From contig NZ_AWFH01000023.1 of the NCBI RefSeq assembly GCF_000682715.1, positions 62,001 through 126,000 on the forward strand: a stretch of 64,000 bases of DNA, in the 5' to 3' direction. Positions 56,292-64,000 of this stretch are shown piece after piece. The DNA is from Hyphomonas atlantica corrig. GTDB taxonomy: Bacteria; Pseudomonadota; Alphaproteobacteria; Caulobacterales; Hyphomonadaceae. Numbering within the stretch: the first letter of the stretch is position 1; each line of letters begins with the position of its first letter. The notes under the pieces are model-generated. The model worked only from the letters and a program-made list of their open reading frames with translations. It did not search any database and had not been told where the DNA came from. The translations under genes and the position numbers were made by a program.

Positions 56292-58580
56292 ATGAGTTTC
56301 CCAGATAAACAAACCGTCCTTGATTTCATTCGGGACAATCCGACCGCAACGACCAAACAGGAAATTGCCCGCGGCCTGCATGTGAAGGGCCGCGAACGCG
56401 CTGTACTGCGCGAAATCCTGAAAGAGCTGGAAGCCGATGGCACGCTGGAGCGAACCGGCAAACGCGCCTGGGCCCAGGCTGACCGTCCCCCGCCCACAGG
56501 CGTGGTCCAGTTCACGCACACCGATGAAAACGGCGACCTGATTGGAAAGGCCGTGGGCGACAATGGTCCGTTTGGGCCCGACATCATCTACACTGGCTTG
56601 TCCGGCAAGCCGAAGGGCAAGGCCACCGAGCCTGGTGAAGGCGACCGAGCGCTCTGCAAGATCAAGCAGGAAGATGGCGAGTGGAAGGCCCGCGCACTGA
56701 CGGTGCTGGAAAAGCGCCTCACCAATTCGCTGGTCGGCCTCTACTCACAAGGCCCACGCGGCGGCAAGGTCACCCCCGCCAACCGCAAGGAGCGCCGCGA
56801 GTTCCTGATCCAGGAAGCCGACCGGAACGGGGCGGAAGATGGCGATCTCGTCATCACAACGCCCAAGCCGCAAGGCCGCCGCCAATATGGCCCCAATCTC
56901 GGCGTCATTCAGGAAGTCATTGGCCATATCAGCGATCCTCGCTCGGCCAGCCTGCTGGCCATCCATGCGCATGGTATTCCAGTCGACTTCCCCGAGGCTG
57001 CGCTGGAACAGGCCCGAAATCCCAAACCGGCTCCCGCCGAACGCGAAGATCTGACACAAATTCCGCTGATCACAATCGATCCGCACGACGCCCGCGACCA
57101 TGATGATGCCGTCTACGCCGAACAGCTGGATGATGGCTGGCGAGTTATTGTCGCCATTGCCGATGTGGCCGCCTTTGTCACGCCGGACTCGCCGCTGGAC
57201 CGTGAAGCGTTGAAACGTGGCAACTCCACCTATTTCCCCGATCGCGTCGTGCCGATGCTGCCATTCGAACTTTCGGCAGATGAATGCTCCCTGCGCGAGG
57301 GCGAACTGCGCCGCTGCATGGCGGTGGAGATGATCTTCGACAAAGCCGGCACAAAGCGCTCTCACCGATTCATTCGCGGCATGATGAAGTCAGCCGCCAA
57401 ATTGTCGTATGAGGAGGCCCAGGCTGCAATTGACGGCAAACCGGGCGGCAAGGCCGAAGAGATGCTGGAGCCCGTCCTGAAGCCGCTCTGGGGCGCATAC
57501 GCCGCCTTGGCAGAGGCGCGGGATCGCCGCTCTCCTCTGGATCTGGATTTGCCGGAGCGGCGAATTCTCTTCACCGAGGAAGGTGAGATTGATGGCATTA
57601 TCACCAAAGAACGGCTCGAGGCCCATCGCCTGATCGAAGAATTCATGATTCAGGCAAACGTCGCAGCCGCAGAATCCCTGGAAAAGCAGAACAGCCCGCT
57701 GATCTATCGCGTCCACGACACGCCAACCGACGCAAAGATCGCGGCCTTTGCCGAATTCCTTCAGACTATCGACATGAAGTGGAACATCGGCCAACGCCCG
57801 CAGACCGAGAACTTCAACCGTCTACTCGGCGAGATTGATGGCAGCGACTACGACCAGATGGTCACGCAAATGGTGCTGCGAACTCAGGCCCAGGCGATCT
57901 ATTCGGAAGAAAACCTTGGGCATTTCGGCCTGAACCTCGTGCGCTACGCTCACTTCACCTCACCGATCCGTCGTTATGCAGACCTGATCGTCCACCGCGC
58001 TCTGATCGCTTCTCTGGGCCTCGGACCTGATGGCCTGTCGAAAGACATGGCCGCGCGGCTGGAAGAAATGGCGCAGCACATATCCGACACCGAACGCCGT
58101 TCCATGGCAGCCGAGCGAGAGGCAACGGATCGCTACCTCGCCATCTTCCTGGCAGACCGGGTCGGAAGCGAGTTTGAAGGCCGCATCACGGGCGTTACCG
58201 GCGCGGGCCTGTTCATCGCGCTGGCAGGTTCCGGCGCGGACGGCTTCGTACCTATCTCATCGATTTCGGATGATTACTGGGTGCTGGATGAAGCCGCGAT
58301 GCAAATCTATGCGCGCGGCTCCGGCAAGACCTACGGGCTTGGCCAGATCGTGCGCGTAAGACTGAAAGAAGTGACGCCGCTTCAAGGTGGCTTGCTGCTG
58401 GAAATGCTCTCCGACCCAATGCCCGCCCCCAAGGGCCGCCGGGAAGCACGCGCCAAAACAGATAACGGCCACCACTCACGTCGACGCTCAGGCCCCGGCA
58501 AGCCAACAGGCAAGCGGTCCGGCAAACCGAAATTCAACAAGAAGACGCTGCCCAAGCATAAGCGCAAGCGCCGGAATTAA
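56292..58580 (+). CDS. rnr: Ribonuclease R
   Basis: 762 residues from ATG 56292 (ATG 56283 is also possible). Processive 3'-5' exoribonuclease. N-terminal winged-helix (SFPDKQTVLDFIRDNP, QEIARGLHVKGRERAVLREIL), cold-shock domains, RNB catalytic domain with TIDPHDARDHDDAVYAEQ (metal-binding aspartates) and LVRYAHFTSPIRRYADLIVHR, and S1 domain VGSEFEGRITGVTGAGLFIAL. Strongly basic tail, common in alphaproteobacteria. The NUDIX gene follows after 7 bases. Confidence 0.96.
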   Translation: MSFPDKQTVLDFIRDNPTATTKQEIARGLHVKGRERAVLREILKELEADGTLERTGKRAWAQADRPPPTGVVQFTHTDENGDLIGKAVGDNGPFGPDIIYTGLSGKPKGKATEPGEGDRALCKIKQEDGEWKARALTVLEKRLTNSLVGLYSQGPRGGKVTPANRKERREFLIQEADRNGAEDGDLVITTPKPQGRRQYGPNLGVIQEVIGHISDPRSASLLAIHAHGIPVDFPEAALEQARNPKPAPAEREDLTQIPLITIDPHDARDHDDAVYAEQLDDGWRVIVAIADVAAFVTPDSPLDREALKRGNSTYFPDRVVPMLPFELSADECSLREGELRRCMAVEMIFDKAGTKRSHRFIRGMMKSAAKLSYEEAQAAIDGKPGGKAEEMLEPVLKPLWGAYAALAEARDRRSPLDLDLPERRILFTEEGEIDGIITKERLEAHRLIEEFMIQANVAAAESLEKQNSPLIYRVHDTPTDAKIAAFAEFLQTIDMKWNIGQRPQTENFNRLLGEIDGSDYDQMVTQMVLRTQAQAIYSEENLGHFGLNLVRYAHFTSPIRRYADLIVHRALIASLGLGPDGLSKDMAARLEEMAQHISDTERRSMAAEREATDRYLAIFLADRVGSEFEGRITGVTGAGLFIALAGSGADGFVPISSISDDYWVLDEAAMQIYARGSGKTYGLGQIVRVRLKEVTPLQGGLLLEMLSDPMPAPKGRREARAKTDNGHHSRRRSGPGKPTGKRSGKPKFNKKTLPKHKRKRRN

Positions 58581-58587
58581 CGTGGAC

Positions 58588-59331
58588 ATGACCTCGAATC
58601 CTCATTCAAATACGCTGATGGGTTCAGCGTTCGACAAGGAAGATGATGGCGATGTCATCGAAACGCGAAAGCGCAGCCCCCGCCCCAAGGACGCCGCAAC
58701 GCTGATCCTCGTGCGCCGAGACGCCGAGCAGCCGCGAGTCCTCATGGGCAAGCGCTCCGCTCGCCATGCCTTCATGCCGGACAAATATGTCTTTCCAGGT
58801 GGTCGCGTGGACCCTCAGGATGGCAAGGCCGTGTCGTGGTGCGAGTTCGAACCTCATCAGGAACGCCTCCTGCGCATCCAGAGCCGCCGCAAGCCGCGTG
58901 CCTTCGGCCTGACGGCAATCCGTGAGACGTTTGAGGAGACAGGCCTTCTGGTGGCTCGTGAAGCGGAAATGCCGGCGCGCTATCCGACTGGCTGGCAGCC
59001 TTTTCACGATCTGGACGCCGCGCCACATCTTTCACCCCTGACCTTCATTGGCCGAGCGATCACGCCACCCTACCGGCCGAAGCGATTCGATGCGCGTTTC
59101 TTCATGGCGGATGCAGAAGAGGCCCTGATCGACGAGCGGCCGCCAGTCGATGGCGCTGAGTTGTCGGACCTGCAATGGGTGACGCTGAAAGACTCGCTGG
59201 ATCTGGATTTGCCCAATGTCACACGGTTCATGCTGGGGGAAATCGAGGAGCGGATTGACAAGCCATCGCTCAACAGGGGGCCGCCTTTCCTGCGCTGGAC
59301 CCGCAGCGGCCACACAACCGACCGCCTCTAG
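58588..59331 (+). CDS. NUDIX hydrolase
   Basis: 247 residues from ATG 58588, just after the rnr stop; GTG 58582 is in frame. Upstream extension of this frame lies inside rnr and is not coding. The core contains PDKYVFPGGRVDPQDG and RETFEETGLL, the REUxEExGU Nudix helix. The Gly-to-Glu part of the Nudix box is separated by an insertion of about 35 residues (SWCEFEPHQERLLRIQSRRKPRAFG), as in the NUDT7/19-like CoA-related subgroup. Substrate unknown. Probably cotranscribed with rnr. Confidence 0.88.
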   Translation: MTSNPHSNTLMGSAFDKEDDGDVIETRKRSPRPKDAATLILVRRDAEQPRVLMGKRSARHAFMPDKYVFPGGRVDPQDGKAVSWCEFEPHQERLLRIQSRRKPRAFGLTAIRETFEETGLLVAREAEMPARYPTGWQPFHDLDAAPHLSPLTFIGRAITPPYRPKRFDARFFMADAEEALIDERPPVDGAELSDLQWVTLKDSLDLDLPNVTRFMLGEIEERIDKPSLNRGPPFLRWTRSGHTTDRL

Positions 59332-59415
59332 CAGCAATGGCGCTTGACTTCCGGCCCGCACATCGTCATTAAGCCGCTTTCCAGTTTCAGACGCTAACAC
59401 AAGCGAGCATTCGTC

Positions 59416-59583
59416 ATGGCCAAACCAGCCACCATCAAGATCCGCCTGAATTCGACGGCCGACACCGGTTTCTTCTACGTGACGAAGAAAAACCCGCGCA
59501 ACATGACCGAGAAAATGGTCAAGCGTAAGTACGACCCAATCGCAAAGAAGCACGTCGAGTTCAAGGAAGGCAAGATCAAGTAA
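59416..59583 (+). CDS. rpmG: 50S ribosomal protein L33
   Basis: 55-residue protein [18 protein letters not shown]..., with [15 protein letters not shown] and [18 protein letters not shown], the standard L33 of the cysteine-free (zinc-independent) type. Basic and of normal length. A terminator follows 28 bases after the stop. It lies between the NUDIX gene and the opposing MFS gene. Confidence 0.96.
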   Translation: MAKPATIKIRLNSTADTGFFYVTKKNPRNMTEKMVKRKYDPIAKKHVEFKEGKIK

Positions 59584-59610
59584 GATCCTTGTTTTTCATG
59601 CATTGTTTCG

Positions 59611-59640
59611 AAAAGCCCGCTTCGCAAGAGCGGGTTTTTT
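59611..59640 (+). terminator. Intrinsic terminator after rpmG
   Basis: CCCGCT-N7-AGCGGG stem extended by A/T pairs (AAAAG ... TTTTT) and ending in TTTTTT. The left A-run may also stop transcription from the opposing MFS gene. Confidence 0.85.
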
Positions 59641-59645
59641 GTTGC

Positions 59646-60872
59646 CTATTTTTCCGGCACGCCATGATGCAGATCACGTGTCTTGCGGATGCCGGGGAAA
59701 AGGACTGACCAGGCCGCAGCAACACCCACCGCCGCGTACCCACCTGCCACAACCGTGAACACAGCACCCCACTTCGCCGCCATAAAGCCGGCCCGCGCCT
59801 CGCCCAATTCGTTCGATGCCCCGAGGAAAATGGAATTTACGGCGTTGACCCGCCCCCTCACCTGATCCGGCGTCCAAAGCTGAAGCAGGATTTCGCGGAT
59901 GTAGACTGAAACCATATCGAACGCGCCCACGAATATGAGCGCCACGATAGACAGCCAGACAATGTTCGAATGGCCGAACACGACCGTCGCGATACCAAAA
60001 CAGGCCACCGAGACAAACAGGATCAGGCCGGCATGATCCTTGATCGGGAAAATGGTGATAATGGCCAGCATGAGAAGCGCACCGATGCCTGGCGCGGCTC
60101 TGAGCAAGCCAAGGCCCTCCTCCCCGATCTCCAGAATGTCGCGTGCATAGATCGGCAGCAGCGCCACAGCCCCGCCAAGCAATACGGCGAACAGATCCAA
60201 CGAAATCGCGCCCAGCACGATCTTCTGATTGAACACGTAGCGGAAGCCACCGAGTAGGACACTCAACGTGGTCGGCTCGCGCTCAATCTTCTGCTCCGGC
60301 TTTGGAATCGAAAAGATGAGCAGCGCTGAAATCGCAAAAAGCGACACGGCCGTTCCGTACGCAAAACCCGCTGAAACACCATACAAAAGCCCCCCGGCGA
60401 CCGGGCCGAGGATTGACGCAGTCTGCCAAGAGGAAGCCAGCCAACCGACGGCATTTGCGAAGTCCTCTCGTGGGACGAGATTCACCGCCAAGCTCGAGGA
60501 CGCTGGAGTGTAGAACGCTCGCGCCACACCGAATACGGTCAACGTCGCCAGTACGATCAGTGGATCGAATCGTGCGGTGACAGCCAGCGTCAAAATCACC
60601 GCCGCGCAGAGCAGTTCCACACTCACCGAAGCGCCCATCACATTGCGCCGCCCCAGACGATCCGATGCCACACCGGTCACGACTACCAACAGGAGTGCGG
60701 GAAGAAACTGAACGAGACCGATCCATCCCAACAGCGCAGCGCTTTGGGTCTCGTCATACATCTGCCAGGCGACGGCAACAGATACGATCTGCGCGGCCAG
60801 CGATGTCAGGAAGCGAGACAGGAAATATCTGCGATAGGAAGAATGGCGAAATGCCGAGAACCGGTCAGTCAT
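59646..60872 (-). CDS. MFS transporter (EntS/MFS_3-like exporter)
   Basis: 408 residues, about 12 membrane helices. N-terminus FRHSSYRRYFLSRFLTSLAAQIVSVAVAWQMYDET is typical of the MFS_3/enterobactin exporter-like subgroup; GVASDRLGRRNVM is the conserved loop 2-3 motif, and PVAGGLLYGVSAGFAYGTAV and YIREILLQLWTPDQVRGRVNAVNS follow. Exports small molecules; substrate not predictable. Single gene between rpmG and pleD, convergent with rpmG. Confidence 0.9.
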   Translation of the reverse strand: MTDRFSAFRHSSYRRYFLSRFLTSLAAQIVSVAVAWQMYDETQSAALLGWIGLVQFLPALLLVVVTGVASDRLGRRNVMGASVSVELLCAAVILTLAVTARFDPLIVLATLTVFGVARAFYTPASSSLAVNLVPREDFANAVGWLASSWQTASILGPVAGGLLYGVSAGFAYGTAVSLFAISALLIFSIPKPEQKIEREPTTLSVLLGGFRYVFNQKIVLGAISLDLFAVLLGGAVALLPIYARDILEIGEEGLGLLRAAPGIGALLMLAIITIFPIKDHAGLILFVSVACFGIATVVFGHSNIVWLSIVALIFVGAFDMVSVYIREILLQLWTPDQVRGRVNAVNSIFLGASNELGEARAGFMAAKWGAVFTVVAGGYAAVGVAAAWSVLFPGIRKTRDLHHGVPEK

Positions 60873-60908
60873 CCGAAGCGGATTGCGGCGCGCGGCGGCT
60901 CAAGTCAA

Positions 60909-62276
60909 TCAGGCTGCGATACTTTCAACCCGATTGCGACCAGCGGACTTCGCTTGATACAGCGCCGTATCCGCGCGTTTCGTCAGGTCGGCGATCGTAT
61001 CGCTCGGACCGTTCACCGTAGAGACGCCAGCGCTGAGTGTGATGGTGATTTCCTTCGCGCCGCCATAGATCTTGAAAGGCGAAGCGGCCACCGCGAGACG
61101 AATTCGCTCTGCCGCAGCGCAGGCAAGTCCGCCAGGTGTTTCCGGCATGATGACCATGAATTCCTCACCGCCCGGGCGACAGACGACATCCATGACACGA
61201 CTATTCGTCTTCAGCCGCTTGGCCACTTCCTGAAGTACTTCGTCCCCAGCATCATGCCCGTACGTGTCGTTGACCGACTTGAAATGGTCAATGTCGGCCA
61301 TCATGACCGAAACAGGGCGTCCGCCCATTTTGGACCGCTGCAAGAGCTGTTCGAGCTGGTTGTTCATGTAGCGACGATTATAGAGCCCTGTCAGTTGGTC
61401 TATGACTGAAAGTTCCAGTCCACGGTCAACTCGCTCACGCAACATCTCGATATACCGGCTTCGGCGCGCTTGTGTGCGCACCCGCGCCAGCAATTCCTGC
61501 TTGTCGACCGGTGTGAAGATCACATCGCTAGCGCCAAGATCCAGCCCCCTGCCAGCGCGCTGACGGTCTTCTGGATCACTGATCAGCAGAATGGAAATCG
61601 CCCGCGTTGCCTCATTCATCTTGAAGTGCGCGCAGAGCTTCAGCGCGTCATACCGGTCGCTCAGCATCGACAAGACCAGGATATCAACGCCAAGCTCGTT
61701 CAGCCCTGTCATGCCGCCCGCTTCATGAAGCGTGAAGGCTGAATGCCCGCCCGCTTTCAGCATGTCGGCAATACGCGTGGCCATACGCTGGTTATCATCG
61801 ACGACGAACAGACGCGCAGGCTTGTCCTGAACGCTAACGGAATCACTGTTATCAACGCCTGCGCGCAGCCCTGAAGCCTGTCGTTGGCGCAGCTCAGATG
61901 CCACGGCGTTGTACCGCGTCAGCGCACCCATTCGTGCCATCAGGGCGAAATCATCAACAGGCTTCGTAAGGAAGTCTTCGGCACCGACATCAAGTCCGCG
62001 AATTCGGTCCTCGACATCATTCAGAGCTGTCACCATGACGACAGGAATATGGGCGGTCGCGGGATCTGCCTTCAGGCGGCGACAGACTTCATATCCGTCC
62101 ATGCCAGGCATCATCACATCAAGCAGGATGATGTCCGGCTCGTGCTTCTCCACAGCATGTAGCGCTGCGATGCCGTTTTCGGCGAGAATGACGGTGTAGT
62201 ATTGGGCTTCGAGCTTTGCCTGCAGCAAGCGCCGGTTCGCCTCGATGTCGTCTACGACGAGGACGCGCGCGGTCAC
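60909..62276 (-). CDS. pleD: PleD-type response regulator diguanylate cyclase
   Basis: 455 residues: REC1 (VLVVDDIEAN; phospho-acceptor D53 in LLDVMMPG), REC2 (residues about 150-265, whose acceptor Asp is absent: DILVLSML) and GGDEF cyclase. The cyclase motif is GGEEF, and RVMD five residues before it is the c-di-GMP inhibitory site. In Caulobacter PleD phosphorylated by DivJ makes c-di-GMP at the stalked pole, driving the motile-to-sessile switch. GTG start lies in a GTGA overlap with divK. Confidence 0.96.
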   Translation of the reverse strand: MTARVLVVDDIEANRRLLQAKLEAQYYTVILAENGIAALHAVEKHEPDIILLDVMMPGMDGYEVCRRLKADPATAHIPVVMVTALNDVEDRIRGLDVGAEDFLTKPVDDFALMARMGALTRYNAVASELRQRQASGLRAGVDNSDSVSVQDKPARLFVVDDNQRMATRIADMLKAGGHSAFTLHEAGGMTGLNELGVDILVLSMLSDRYDALKLCAHFKMNEATRAISILLISDPEDRQRAGRGLDLGASDVIFTPVDKQELLARVRTQARRSRYIEMLRERVDRGLELSVIDQLTGLYNRRYMNNQLEQLLQRSKMGGRPVSVMMADIDHFKSVNDTYGHDAGDEVLQEVAKRLKTNSRVMDVVCRPGGEEFMVIMPETPGGLACAAAERIRLAVAASPFKIYGGAKEITITLSAGVSTVNGPSDTIADLTKRADTALYQAKSAGRNRVESIAA

Positions 62277-62662
62277 GCTGCCTCCTTGGGCATGAGTGCC
62301 TCAACCGCCTTGATGAAAGTTGCAATCTGGATCGGTTTGGACAGATATCCTTCGCATCCGGCTTCCCGAACACGTTTCTCGTCCGCGCGCATCGCAAAGG
62401 CGGTTACCGCAAGGACGGGAATGTGGGCGACCTTGTCGTCATCTTTCAGCCAACGCGTAATATCCAGACCGGAAACTTCGGGCAGCTGAATATCCATGAT
62501 GATAAGGTCAGGCTGTTCGCGGCGTGCGATCTCGACCGCCTTTGCTCCATCACGACACTGGAAAGTCTCGAATCCGTAGGCATCCAACAAGTCGCAAAAG
62601 AGGCGCATGTTGAGTTCATTGTCCTCAACCACCAGTACTTTCCTGGTTTGCGACTGCGCCAT
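62273..62662 (-). CDS. divK: Single-domain response regulator DivK
   Basis: 129 residues from ATG 62662, which follows AGGTG; an upstream alternative start in frame is not conserved. One REC domain: VLVVEDNELNMRLFCDLLDAYG, acceptor D57 in LIIMDIQLPEVSGLDI, VTAFAM and KPIQ. DivK links DivJ/PleC to the DivL-CckA-CtrA phosphorelay in cell-cycle control. Overlaps pleD by GTGA. A CtrA-like box lies upstream, in the gap shared with dinB. Confidence 0.96.
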   Translation of the reverse strand: MAQSQTRKVLVVEDNELNMRLFCDLLDAYGFETFQCRDGAKAVEIARREQPDLIIMDIQLPEVSGLDITRWLKDDDKVAHIPVLAVTAFAMRADEKRVREAGCEGYLSKPIQIATFIKAVEALMPKEAA

Positions 62663-62728
62663 GACACCTCTGATGCCTGTGATTCGGGCCAATTTTATGA
62701 ACTCTTCTGCCAGCTACACCCAGAATCG

Positions 62729-62743
62729 TTAACACTGGTTTAC
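62729..62743. promoter_or_regulatory. Near-consensus CtrA-type box between divK and dinB
   Basis: TTAACACTGGTTTAC matches TTAA-N7-TTAA in 7 of 8 positions. It lies 67-81 bases upstream of divK. divK is reported to be CtrA-controlled in Caulobacter, so a feedback site is plausible but unproven. Confidence 0.4.
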
Positions 62744-62799
62744 AGATTAGCCGTGCATTGATTGCTTGAAACGATAGAACATGGCAAGAACAAACCACC

Positions 62800-64000
62800 A
62801 TGACGACGCTCTGCCGCAATTGCTTTCATATGTTTGAAGAAGACGCGCCGGCCTGCCCGTCCTGCGGTCATGAGCGACTGGTGCGAAATAGTCGGCTGGC
62901 CGAGTTGGGGATCGCTCATCTGGATTGTGACGCCTTCTTTGCAGCAATTGAAAAGCGCGACGATCCGAGCCTGAAGAACAAGCCTGTGATTGTGGGCGGT
63001 GGAAAACGCGGCGTGGTGGCTACGTGCTGCTACATTGCGCGGCTGTATGGTGTTCGCTCCGCCATGCCGATGTTTCAGGCGCTGAAAGCCTGCCCGGATG
63101 CGGTGGTCATCAAGCCTAATAGCGAAAAATACCGGATCGCGGGCCTGCAGGTGCGGGAAAAGATGCAGGCACTGACTCCGATGATACAGCCCGTATCCGT
63201 GGATGAAGCATATCTTGATCTCACGGGCACGAACACACTCCACAAGGCGCCCCCTGCGGTGTCTTTGGCCCGTCTTGCTGCCGAAATTGAGCGAGATGTC
63301 GGGATCACGGTCTCAATCGGCCTATCGGTCAATAAATTCCTCGCCAAGACGGCAAGCGAGCTCGACAAACCCAAGGGCTTTGCTGTCATCGCCGCAGAAG
63401 AAGCCGAAGCACTGCTCGCACCAAAGCCTATCGGGTTCATTCATGGCATAGGCCCGAAACTCGCGAAGAAGCTTTCACTGGATGGCTACGACACGATTGA
63501 AGACCTGCAACGAACAGAGCTTCGCCAGCTGATCGGGAAGTATGGTGAAACCGGCATGTGGCTGAAGAACCGTGCCCACGGCATCGACAATCGGCCTGTG
63601 CGAAACGATGAAGAACGTAAATCCGTCAGTTCTGAGACAACCTTCCACAAAGACATGTCTGATCCTGCATGGCTGGAGGATCAGCTCTGGCGGCTTTGCG
63701 TCAAGACGGCGGATCGCGCAAAGGCAACCGGTCTTGTGGGCAACGTCATCACGCTCAAGCTCAAGACAGCCGACTTCCGCACACTCACCCGTCGGCTCTC
63801 CCTGGCAGAGCCCACACAATTGGCGCAAACGCTGTTTCGAAGTGCCAGGATCTTGCTGGCGAAAGAAGCCAACGGCCGAACCCGGTTCCGCCTGATAGGC
63901 ATCGGTATTTCGGACCTTTCCGAACATCGCGCAGATTCCGTTGACCTGCTTGACCCGCTCGTTGCGAAACGGGCGGCGGCCGAGCGCGCTTCAGACCTCG
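62800..64000 (+). CDS. dinB: DNA polymerase IV with N-terminal zinc ribbon (3' end beyond window)
   Basis: 400 codons to the window edge. Residues 1-30 form a CxxC-CxxC zinc-ribbon (CRNC ... CPSC), an addition seen in some alphaproteobacterial DinB proteins and not in E. coli. Then the Y-family palm: HLDCDAFFAAIEKRDDPSLK, VSVDEAYLDLTG (catalytic Asp and Glu), GLSVNKFLAKTASELDKP and the thumb HhH FIHGIGPKLAKKL; the little-finger domain begins near residue 270. Translesion synthesis polymerase. The start ATG at 62800 is in the divK gap; an ATG at 62781 is out of frame. No LexA box was identified. Confidence 0.93.
   Translation, partial: MTTLCRNCFHMFEEDAPACPSCGHERLVRNSRLAELGIAHLDCDAFFAAIEKRDDPSLKNKPVIVGGGKRGVVATCCYIARLYGVRSAMPMFQALKACPDAVVIKPNSEKYRIAGLQVREKMQALTPMIQPVSVDEAYLDLTGTNTLHKAPPAVSLARLAAEIERDVGITVSIGLSVNKFLAKTASELDKPKGFAVIAAEEAEALLAPKPIGFIHGIGPKLAKKLSLDGYDTIEDLQRTELRQLIGKYGETGMWLKNRAHGIDNRPVRNDEERKSVSSETTFHKDMSDPAWLEDQLWRLCVKTADRAKATGLVGNVITLKLKTADFRTLTRRLSLAEPTQLAQTLFRSARILLAKEANGRTRFRLIGIGISDLSEHRADSVDLLDPLVAKRAAAERASDL

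Noticed and set aside
58387..58587. Upstream extension of the NUDIX frame into rnr
   Set aside because: Overlaps the rnr coding end in another frame; no homology, while ATG 58588 directly follows the rnr stop.

Overview
This window looks like a chromosomal segment of an alphaproteobacterium, most likely Caulobacterales/Hyphomonadaceae-like. Supporting signs are divK-pleD beside rpmG and dinB, a DnaA-like hdaA next to ppk, an NDUFA12-type complex I accessory protein beside MlaD and DUF2155 genes, a class II (B12-dependent) ribonucleotide-reductase relative, and TTAA-N7-TTAA boxes of the CtrA type. No insertion sequence, phage gene, CRISPR array or rRNA was found. This lineage call rests on gene content and recalled synteny, not on a search.

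Positions 1-18964 form an accessory catabolic region. In order it holds a TonB-dependent receptor (cut by the window edge), an acyl-CoA ligase, a dihydrodipicolinate-reductase-like dehydrogenase, a tandem HxlR regulator, an SDR, an atypical thiolase, a DUF1295 membrane protein, a feruloyl-CoA-synthase-type ligase, a second SDR, a carotenoid/lignostilbene-type cleavage dioxygenase, an SCP2-type thiolase and a nitronate monooxygenase/FMN reductase-like protein. It ends with two overlapping Tat-signal oxidoreductase/PLP-enzyme genes and a divergent TetR regulator. Together they suggest outer-membrane uptake, oxidative cleavage, CoA activation and a beta-oxidation-like shortening of an aromatic or isoprenoid-derived carboxylate. 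The substrate cannot be read from the sequence.

Positions 19218-28833 carry tex, a tRNA-Ser(GCT), a 2-oxoglutarate-dependent dioxygenase, and a coupled trio of GH3 beta-glucosidase, gluconolactonase-like lipoprotein and GntP permease. Converging on this trio is thiS-thiG.

Positions 28898-48442 are mostly core genes: aroQ-accB-accC, aat, NDUFA12-mlaD-DUF2155, a large NrdJ-like protein that seems to have lost its catalytic core, an exported pentapeptide-repeat protein, aspS, rnd, the DUF2066-hdaA-ppk-ppx operon, purM-purN, ndk and a PhnA-type zinc-ribbon protein.

Positions 48446-64000 carry holC and pepA, divergent lptF-lptG, topA, a LytM/M23 endopeptidase behind a perfect CtrA-type box, rnr, a NUDIX hydrolase, rpmG, an MFS exporter, the divK-pleD cell-cycle signalling operon and a dinB with an N-terminal zinc ribbon, cut by the right edge. 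Overlapping start/stop codons (ATGA, GTGA, TGATG) are common throughout. No gene-free stretch exceeds about 255 bases.
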